Source: Arthrobacter sp. zg-Y844 (GTDB lineage: Bacteria > Actinomycetota > Actinomycetes > Actinomycetales > Micrococcaceae). Taken from it: a DNA stretch of 64,000 nucleotides. Shown here piece by piece: positions 58,263-64,000 of this stretch. The stretch's first letter is position 1; each line of letters starts with the position of its first letter. The notes beneath the pieces were generated by a model. It was given only the letters and a program-made list of their open reading frames with translations. It was not told the origin of the DNA and ran no database searches. The DNA lies in the NCBI RefSeq assembly GCF_024385465.1, contig NZ_JANFLS010000001.1, positions 744,001-808,000 on the forward strand, read 5' to 3'. A program made the position numbers and the translations under genes.

Positions 58263-59951
58263 CTACGCGTCCTGCAGCAGGGAGTCCCGCACCTGGCGGC
58301 GCAGCACCTTGCCCAACATGGACTTGGGCAGGTCCTCGATAACCACGATCTTCCGCGGCACCTTGTAGGGGGTCAGCCGCTCGCGGCAGTAGGCGCGCAG
58401 GGCGGCTTCATCAAGCTCGGCGCCCTCCTGCAGGACGACGGCGGCCACCACCTGCTCGCCGCCGTCGGCCCGGGGCAGGCCCACCACGGCGGCGTCGAGG
58501 ATGTACTGGTGGGTGCGCAGCACGTCCTCGACCTCCGACGGCGAGACGTTGAAGCCGCCGGTGATGATGAGTTCCTTGCGGCGGTCCACCACCTTCACGA
58601 AGCCGTCTTCGTCCACGGTGACAATGTCGCCGGTGCGCAGCCAGCCGCCGTCGAGCAGCACCTCGGCGGTGTCCTCGGGGTTGTTCCAGTAGCCGGCGAA
58701 GACCTGCGGCCCGCGAACCAGGAGCTCACCGGCGGCACCGGGTTCGACGTCGTTCACGGGGTTCTCCGGGTCCACCACGCGCATCTCGGTGCTGGGGAAG
58801 GGAACACCGATGGTGCCGTTGCGGCGCGACTCGGCAAACGGGTTGCCCAGGGCCACGGGAGAGGATTCGGTGAGGCCGTAGCCCTCCACCAGCAGGCCGC
58901 CGGAGACCTCTTCCCAGAGCTTCACCGTGGCTGCCGGCAGGGTCATGGCCCCGGAAATGGCGTAGCGGATGGTGGACAGGTCCACGCCGCGCTTCTTGGA
59001 CTCGTGCGCGGTCTTTTCGTAGATCGGCGGGACGGCGCAGAAGACGGTGGGCTTGGATTTCTTCGCGGCGGTCAGGACCAGGTCCACATCGAACTTGGGG
59101 AACAATACGAGCCGCGACCCGGTGAGGACGGAGAAGGTCAGGTACAGGGTGAGGCCGAAGGCGTGGAACATGGGCAGCACGCCGTAAATGACTTCCTTGC
59201 CCTCCTGCGCACCGTGCATCCAGGCTTTGCCCTGCAGGGCGTTGGACCGCAGGTTGTAATGCGTGAGCATGACGCCCTTGGGGATGCCGGTGGTGCCCGA
59301 GGTGTACTGCAGGGCCGCCAGGTCGGAAACAACCGGGCGGGGGTGGTCCGCGGACAGCGGAGCGTTGTCGAGCAGTTCCTCCCAGGACATGGTGCGCTCG
59401 GTCTTGGCGGTCAGGCCCGCACGGGTGCGCCGCAGGGAGGGGACCGGAAGAGCCAGGGCCATCCGCTTGATCCGGGGCATCGCCTTGGTGATGTTCACGG
59501 CCACGATGGTTTCCACGGCTACGTCACCGGGGAATTCCTGTACCTTCTCCACTGCCTTGTCCCAGACGATGGCCACCTTGGCGCCGTGGTTCTCGAACTG
59601 GTGGCGCAGCTCGCGCTCGGTGTAGAGCGGGTTATGGCCCACGACGACGGCGCCGAGCCGGAGCACGGCGTAGAAAGCGATGAGGTACTGCGGGCAGTTG
59701 GGCAGGATGATTGCCACCCGGTGGCCCTTCCGCACCCCCAGCTTGCGCAGGCCCTCGGCGGCCCGGTTGATCCGGTCCCCCAGGTCCCGATACGTGGTTT
59801 CGGCGCCGAAGAATTCCAGGGCCACCTTGCTGCCGAACCGCTCCACGGCGTCTTCCATCATGGCGGTAAGGGATTCGGTGGGCAGCTCAATCTGCGCGGG
59901 AACGCCGGGCTGGTAGTTCTTGACCCAATGCGGTTCCAGGGCAGCGGACAT
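58263..59951 (-). CDS. Long-chain fatty-acid-CoA ligase (FadD-like)
   Basis: 562 residues. P-loop ALQYTSGTTGIPKGVMLTHYNL, A5 motif VEGYGLTESSPVALGNP, FACS-type GWLRTGDIVTVDEDGFVKVVDRRKELIITGGFNVSPSEVE and C-terminal Lys in LPKSMLGKVLRRQ. Length and motifs fit long-chain acyl-CoA ligases that activate fatty acids for beta-oxidation. The start at MSAALEPHW follows GAAGGAG. No operon partner. Confidence 0.92.
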   Translation of the reverse strand: MSAALEPHWVKNYQPGVPAQIELPTESLTAMMEDAVERFGSKVALEFFGAETTYRDLGDRINRAAEGLRKLGVRKGHRVAIILPNCPQYLIAFYAVLRLGAVVVGHNPLYTERELRHQFENHGAKVAIVWDKAVEKVQEFPGDVAVETIVAVNITKAMPRIKRMALALPVPSLRRTRAGLTAKTERTMSWEELLDNAPLSADHPRPVVSDLAALQYTSGTTGIPKGVMLTHYNLRSNALQGKAWMHGAQEGKEVIYGVLPMFHAFGLTLYLTFSVLTGSRLVLFPKFDVDLVLTAAKKSKPTVFCAVPPIYEKTAHESKKRGVDLSTIRYAISGAMTLPAATVKLWEEVSGGLLVEGYGLTESSPVALGNPFAESRRNGTIGVPFPSTEMRVVDPENPVNDVEPGAAGELLVRGPQVFAGYWNNPEDTAEVLLDGGWLRTGDIVTVDEDGFVKVVDRRKELIITGGFNVSPSEVEDVLRTHQYILDAAVVGLPRADGGEQVVAAVVLQEGAELDEAALRAYCRERLTPYKVPRKIVVIEDLPKSMLGKVLRRQVRDSLLQDA

Positions 59952-60032
59952 GGAGGTCTCCTTCAGGTTGGGCGATACCACGACTATATCGAGGCCGCAG
60001 CCCTGTGGATAAAAAACTTGAGCCGCACCACG

Positions 60033-60998
60033 CTATTCCGCGGCCGGCGCCAGGGACGCCAGGTACCGGGCCAGGGCCCGGGGTGCGGACCGCGGCGCCA
60101 CGGCTTCGACGGCGGCGTTGTAGTTGGTGTTCGTGTTTACGTCATAGGTCAGCAGGCGGCCGTCGGCGGCCTCGATGAACTCTATGCCGCAGACCTCCAG
60201 CCGGTTCCGGCGGGCGAACTCGAGGTACTTGCCGATCACCGGATGGTCGAAATCTTCGCGCAGGCTGAACAGCTGGGTGTCCGCATCCGGTGCAATGGTG
60301 GCGCCGGGAGGCATGATCGGCTTGCCGGTGGACGGGTCGATGGCGCAGGCATCCGCCGGGCAGAGCTGGAACCCGCCGCGGGCCGTGTCCGCCTTGATGG
60401 CGTAGACGAATTCCCCGCCCACAATCTCCGCCCGGGTGATGAAGGGCTCGGCCGCGACAATGTATTCCTGGATCAGGGTGATGCCGTCCGCAGGCTCCTC
60501 GAAGTCCGCCGACGCCACGTAGTCCGCCAGTTCCCCGTGGGATTCGAACTTCCGCACCCCGAGCCCCTTGCCGCCCTGGTTGTGCTTGGTGATGAACGGT
60601 GCGGGGAATTCCTTGGCCGCGGTCAGGATCCGGTGGCGTCCGACGGCGGCCACGGTACGCGGGGTGTCGATGCCCGCGGCGCGCAGAGCGGTCAGCTGGT
60701 CCACCTTGCTCATTTCCAGTTCCAGCACCCGGCGGCCGTTGACCGTGCGCCGTCCGTGGGCTTCCAGCCAGGACAGCACCGCCCGGGCGTAGTCCTTGGA
60801 CAGGCCGTGGTCCCTGGTGTGCGAGGAGGCGCTGATCCGGGACCAGAAAATCCCCTCCGGCGGGACCGAGTCCAGGTCCAGGACGCCGTCCGTCAGCAGC
60901 CATTCCTCCACGTGCACGCCTTCGGCCTCGAAGGCGCGGGCAAAGGGAGGGAACCATTCGGGATTCTCATGCAGGGCATAGACCGTGGGGGTGCTCAT
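60033..60998 (-). CDS. RimK-like ATP-grasp ligase
   Basis: 321 residues. The ATP-grasp domain runs from about residue 100: FITKHNQGGKGLGVRKF (phosphate loop), IQEYIVAAEPFITRAEIVGGEFVYAIK (adenine/ribose side) and CGIEFIEAADGRLLTYDVNTNTNYN with the Glu/Asn metal ligands. The family joins an amino acid or amine to a carboxylate via an acyl phosphate. The N-terminal preATP-grasp part (ALHENPEWFPPFARAFEAEG) suggests a D-ala-like or peptide carboxylate acceptor. The substrate is unknown and there is no biosynthetic cluster beside it. Confidence 0.85.
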   Translation of the reverse strand: MSTPTVYALHENPEWFPPFARAFEAEGVHVEEWLLTDGVLDLDSVPPEGIFWSRISASSHTRDHGLSKDYARAVLSWLEAHGRRTVNGRRVLELEMSKVDQLTALRAAGIDTPRTVAAVGRHRILTAAKEFPAPFITKHNQGGKGLGVRKFESHGELADYVASADFEEPADGITLIQEYIVAAEPFITRAEIVGGEFVYAIKADTARGGFQLCPADACAIDPSTGKPIMPPGATIAPDADTQLFSLREDFDHPVIGKYLEFARRNRLEVCGIEFIEAADGRLLTYDVNTNTNYNAAVEAVAPRSAPRALARYLASLAPAAE

Positions 60999-61115
60999 GG
61001 AACTCGCTTTCACCGGTTTCGTCGTCGGCCCCGGGCAGGGCAAGGGGTGCAGGGCAACCCTAGGCCCGCTGCCACGGCTCCGCCAGCTTCCGTGACGCCC
61101 GACGTCGGCGGCCCC

Positions 61116-61868
61116 CTACCGCCCCCGGCCCGCCAGCCGGGCCACCAGCGCCTGCGGTGCCCGGCTGCCCACCGTGGCCAGCACCCGGTACCGCTTGGAC
61201 GGAATGGAAATGCCCTTGCCCGCAAAGGCGTCGGCCAGGGCTTCACGCACCACGCGGTCCGCACTGAGCCACATCCACTTGGGGTAAACGCTCTTGTCCA
61301 TTTCCATGCGCGCATGGAAATCCGTGTGCACAAACCCCGGGCATACGGCGGTCACGGTGATGCCGCGGCCCCGGTAGTAGAGGTTGGCCCAGCGGCTGAA
61401 GTTGATCACCCATGCCTTGGCGGCACTGTAGGTTCCCCGCGGGATGAAGCCGGCTACGGAGGCCACGTTGATGATCCGGCCGCCGCCGTTGGACTGCATC
61501 GCGTTCAGTGCGGCGTGGCTCAGCTGCAGCGGCGCACCCACCAGCACATTCAGGTGGTCGATCTCGGCCTGCAGTTCGTTCCGGGCAAAGTCGTTTTTCA
61601 GACCGTATCCGGCGTTATTGACCAGCAGTCCGACGTCGGGCTTCTGCACACGGTCGGCGACGGCGTCCACTCCCTCGGAGGTGGCGAGGTCGGCCGCGAT
61701 CCACTCGGTCTTCACAGAGTAGTCCCGGGCGAGTTCCGCCGCGGTGGATTCCAGCCGCTCGGTGTTCCGGCCGGTGAGCACCAGGTCATAGCCTCGCTGC
61801 GCCAGCTGGCGGGCGAACTCCGCGCCGATTCCGGAAGTGGCTCCTGTAACAACTGCTGTCTGCGTCAT
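61116..61868 (-). CDS. SDR-family oxidoreductase
   Basis: 250 residues: TGATSGIGAEFARQLAQRG, NNAGYGLK, a Ser in INVASVAG, and catalytic YSAAK. Closest in style to the DltE/YqjQ-like or SDR39U group rather than FabG. NADP(H) preference is suggested by the Arg following the second strand (LTGRNTERL). Minus strand, with no close partner. An Arg-rich tail of about 15 residues is unusual. Confidence 0.88.
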   Translation of the reverse strand: MTQTAVVTGATSGIGAEFARQLAQRGYDLVLTGRNTERLESTAAELARDYSVKTEWIAADLATSEGVDAVADRVQKPDVGLLVNNAGYGLKNDFARNELQAEIDHLNVLVGAPLQLSHAALNAMQSNGGGRIINVASVAGFIPRGTYSAAKAWVINFSRWANLYYRGRGITVTAVCPGFVHTDFHARMEMDKSVYPKWMWLSADRVVREALADAFAGKGISIPSKRYRVLATVGSRAPQALVARLAGRGR

Positions 61869-62004
61869 AAGGACACCTTTCTATGCCGGCCCCGGTTTGG
61901 CAACGCAGCGGGTTGGGTGGACCCCTTGCCGGTGCCTGCGGCGGTCCCTAGCTTGGGAGGAGCACCCGAACCCGATTTTCCGTCCCACCGGATCCGCCCA
62001 TCCC

Positions 62005-62682
62005 ATGTTTTTCTCGAACTCCGCCCCCTCCCCGCGCTGGCAGGACCGCGCCGACGCCGGCCGCGCGCTCGCCGTCGGGCTGTTCCCCTACGCGGGTGCA
62101 CCGGACCTGCTGGTCCTGGGCCTCCCCCGCGGCGGGGTTCCCGTGGCAGCCGAGGTGGCCCGCACGCTGTCCGCCCCGCTGGATGTGGTGGTGGTGCGGA
62201 AGATCGGCTATCCGGAACAGCCCGAACTGGCGGCCGGCGCAGTCGCCGGCATCGCTGGAACGGTCTGCATTGTCCGCAACGAGGACGTGCTCCGGTATTG
62301 GCGCAGCCGCACGCAGGACGCGGAGGCCCTGTTCGCGGCCGCCGTCGAACAGCAGCTCGGCGAGGTCCGGAGCCGGGAGGAGCTGTTCCGCCAAGGATCG
62401 CCGGAACGGCGCATTGCCGGCTGCACCGTCATTGCGGTGGATGACGGGTTGGCCACCGGAGCGACCATGCGTGCGGCCCTTGGCGCGGTCCGGCAGCTGG
62501 ACCCGGCCCGCCTGGTCGCCGCTGCGCCGGTGGCGTGCGGCAGTGCGGCGGAGCTGCTCAGCCCGTCGGCCGACGACGTCGTGGTGCCCTGGCCGCGCAG
62601 CGGATTGGACGCCGTGGGACTGGCGTACCGCCGGTTCGGCCAGACCACCGACGCCGAGGTCCGGGACCTGCTGGGCGCCTGA
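62005..62682 (+). CDS. Phosphoribosyltransferase-family protein
   Basis: 225 residues with the type I PRTase fold: LVLGLPRGGVPVAAEVARTLSAPLDVVVVRKIG and the PRPP loop VIAVDDGLATGATM (acidic pair D-D, then G-x-A-T). The size and the 'GxPRGGVPVA' start match the stand-alone, often stress-regulated PRTases of actinobacteria that carry a dienelactone-hydrolase-like partner in some strains. Substrate unknown. Confidence 0.88.
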   Translation: MFFSNSAPSPRWQDRADAGRALAVGLFPYAGAPDLLVLGLPRGGVPVAAEVARTLSAPLDVVVVRKIGYPEQPELAAGAVAGIAGTVCIVRNEDVLRYWRSRTQDAEALFAAAVEQQLGEVRSREELFRQGSPERRIAGCTVIAVDDGLATGATMRAALGAVRQLDPARLVAAAPVACGSAAELLSPSADDVVVPWPRSGLDAVGLAYRRFGQTTDAEVRDLLGA

Positions 62683-62842
62683 CGGGCGCACCCACCCCTC
62701 CGGCACAGGCCGGCCGCAGCGACGATCCGGGTCCAAACGGCTGGTTCCGCGGCTGTTCCCTAGAGAAGCCGGGCGTTGGCACCGGATACTGGGGAGACAG
62801 GCCAGCCGGGCCGATGGGGGAATATCTTTGGAGGTCTTGAGG

Positions 62843-63439
62843 ATGTCCGCATCAGGCAGCGAGTTCCAGCAAGAGGGCGGGTTTGCGTTGGACGCCATGA
62901 ACCTGGCCAAATCCGTCGTCCGCGGTATCCGCCTCGGACTGTGCATCACCGGGGTGGTTTCCGTGGTCCTTGGGCTGCTGATCCTCTTCTGGCCCGGAGC
63001 GACGCTTGAGGTGCTGGCGGCCCTCTTCGGCCTGTATTTCGTCATTGCCGGTGCCGTCCGCATCCTGCTGGGCATCTTCACCGGGCTGGGTGCGGGATTG
63101 AAAATCCTCAATATCCTGGTGGGCCTGGCGCTCCTGGTGGTGGGCGTCATTGCCATGCGGAACCCCGCCGAAACCCTGACGGCGCTGGGGCTGATCATCG
63201 GGATTGCGTGGATCGTGGAGGGCGTGATGGCCCTGGCCGAATCGGACCGCGGCGGGTCCCGCTGGTTCGCCATTGTGTTGGGGATCCTGAGCATCCTCGC
63301 CGGGATAGTGGTGCTCTTCCTCCCCCTGGAAAGCCTCGCGGTCCTGGTGATTTACGGCGGGATCTTCCTTGTGGTCCTGGGTGTGCTCCAGATTGTCCGT
63401 GCCTTCGCCTTCGGCCGCGGCATGCCCCGCACCGCGTAG
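62843..63439 (+). CDS. HdeD/DUF308 membrane protein
   Basis: 198 residues with six helices arranged as repeated pairs, the HdeD/DUF308 pattern: SVVLGLLILFWPGATLEVLAALFGLYFVIAGAVRI, LIIGIAWIVEGVMAL, GILSILAGIVVLFLPLESLAVLVIYGGIFLVVLGVLQI. HdeD is an acid-resistance membrane protein in enterobacteria; in actinobacteria the role is not established. The start follows GGAGG. A much longer open frame runs from 62096 but overlaps the phosphoribosyltransferase gene. Confidence 0.85.
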   Translation: MSASGSEFQQEGGFALDAMNLAKSVVRGIRLGLCITGVVSVVLGLLILFWPGATLEVLAALFGLYFVIAGAVRILLGIFTGLGAGLKILNILVGLALLVVGVIAMRNPAETLTALGLIIGIAWIVEGVMALAESDRGGSRWFAIVLGILSILAGIVVLFLPLESLAVLVIYGGIFLVVLGVLQIVRAFAFGRGMPRTA

Positions 63440-63504
63440 TCCGCCAGCCGCGCCCGCAACCCGCCGTGCACGTCCAGAAACCTCCCAGCAGACATCCAGA
63501 CCGC

Positions 63505-63521
63505 GTTAACGCAGCGCTAAC
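63505..63521. promoter_or_regulatory. Near-palindromic site before amt
   Basis: GTTAACGCAGCGCTAAC is a 17-base near palindrome (one mismatched pair and a central base) 162 bases before the amt start. A GlnR- or AmtR-type nitrogen regulator could bind there. It does not clearly fit either consensus. Confidence 0.35.
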
Positions 63522-63682
63522 CTGGAGGCGCTCCCGGCCGTAACATACCGGCCCCATGCTTAAACCAGCGCCGCCGGTACCGGGGTGCCGGCCAGCCGCG
63601 GGGGGCTGGCCCGTCCATATTCTCCGCCCGGCTGCATCGGCAGAGGCAGGAACGGGCGCACAACCCGAACGGGAGTACCTCC

Positions 63683-64000
63683 ATGGACTCTGGAAACACG
63701 GCCTGGCTGCTGGCCAGTTCCGCATTGGTCTGCCTGATGATCCCCGGGATCGCCTTCTTCTACGGCGGCATGGTGGGCTCACGGCGGATCCTGAACATGA
63801 TGATGATGTGCTTTGGCGGGGCCAGCCTCGTGGCCGTCCTTTGGGTGCTTTACGGCTACTCCGCAGCGTTCGGCGACTCGCTGGGCGGCATGGGCCTGCT
63901 GGGCGACCCGCTGGAATACCTCGGCCTCTCCGCACTCCTTACTGAAGATCCGGCCGCGGCCATCCCGGTGGCCCTGTTCGCTGCCTTCCAGTTGATGTTC
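63683..64000 (+). CDS. amt: Ammonium transporter Amt, 5' part
   Basis: The first 106 residues of an Amt/MEP/Rh channel, cut by the right edge: WLLASSALVCLMIPGIAFFYGGMVGSRRILNMMMMCFGGASLVAVLWVLYGYSAAFG. The AFFYGGMVG and the WVLYGYSxAFG stretches are the first and second pore helices. It carries ammonium into the cell. The start follows GGGAG. glnK and glnD, usually next in actinobacteria, would lie beyond the edge. Confidence 0.94.
   Translation, partial: MDSGNTAWLLASSALVCLMIPGIAFFYGGMVGSRRILNMMMMCFGGASLVAVLWVLYGYSAAFGDSLGGMGLLGDPLEYLGLSALLTEDPAAAIPVALFAAFQLMF

Noticed and set aside
58509-62444. Open frame of about 1300 codons on the plus strand
   Set aside because: It runs antisense to the FadD-like, ATP-grasp and SDR genes, is His/Gly/Arg-rich without recognisable domains, and crosses their starts and stops; a GC-rich shadow frame.

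Overview
The window is high-GC (roughly two thirds G+C), gene-dense chromosomal DNA from an actinobacterium. Gene content points to an Arthrobacter-like member of the Micrococcaceae: a PutA-type proline catabolic enzyme without a DNA-binding domain, many acyl-CoA enzymes, TetR/MarR/IclR/LysR regulators, a maleylpyruvate-isomerase-like protein of the mycothiol world, and a DtxR-type iron box. The genus is inferred from this pattern and was not tested. I see no rRNA, tRNA, CRISPR array, phage or transposase gene. The window cuts an APC permease at the left edge and an ammonium transporter at the right edge.

Layout. 0-6 kb: permease end, then a minus-strand operon of a TRAP transporter (DctQ, DctM, DctP), a phosphotriesterase-family hydrolase and a TetR regulator. 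6-13 kb: membrane and stress proteins (YihY, PRC-barrel, MscS), an iron-box-controlled siderophore-binding lipoprotein, a ferredoxin reductase with Rieske ferredoxin, a MarR regulator and a DinB/MPI-fold protein. 13-20 kb: a large acyl-CoA dehydrogenase, then a TetR regulator divergent from an SDR / acyl-CoA dehydrogenase / aminoglycoside-phosphotransferase-like kinase operon. That trio resembles 4-hydroxyacyl-CoA (levulinate-type) catabolism, with a perfect TetR-type operator in front. 20-28 kb: alcohol dehydrogenases, an OFA-type MFS carrier with a 33-residue small subunit, a bitopic protein built from Gly-Ala heptads, an IclR regulator, a dihydrofolate-reductase-fold protein and a thioesterase with a leaderless promoter. 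28-33 kb: a complete four-gene glycine betaine/choline-type ABC operon.

33-36 kb is the main accessory-looking region: 13-bp tandem repeats, a G-rich repeat and several long hairpins in about 750 bases without a gene. Related hairpins occur at 35.96 kb and, inside a 185-bp direct duplication, at 56.5-56.9 kb. 36-42.6 kb: DoxX, an M20 amidohydrolase, and a histidine kinase, response regulator and NatAB-like ABC exporter cluster with its own inverted repeat and leaderless promoter. 42.6-49 kb: an acyl-CoA ligase coupled to an orphan NMT1-type binding protein, MalQ, small conserved proteins and an SDR lacking its catalytic residues. 49-55.6 kb: an AMP-forming ligase converging onto putA, which is divergent from a LysR regulator. 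55.6-64 kb: a lipoprotein, a PRC/DUF2382 stress protein, FadD, an ATP-grasp ligase, an SDR, a phosphoribosyltransferase, an HdeD-like protein and Amt.

The best candidate for something undescribed is the dispersed intergenic hairpin family. The members seen here share a left-end pattern TGNNCAGNTRAYGNNG (one member only loosely) with changing stems that keep pairing. The second is the kinase-coupled 4-hydroxyacyl-CoA cluster. Functions rest on protein sequence recognition only; no database search was run.
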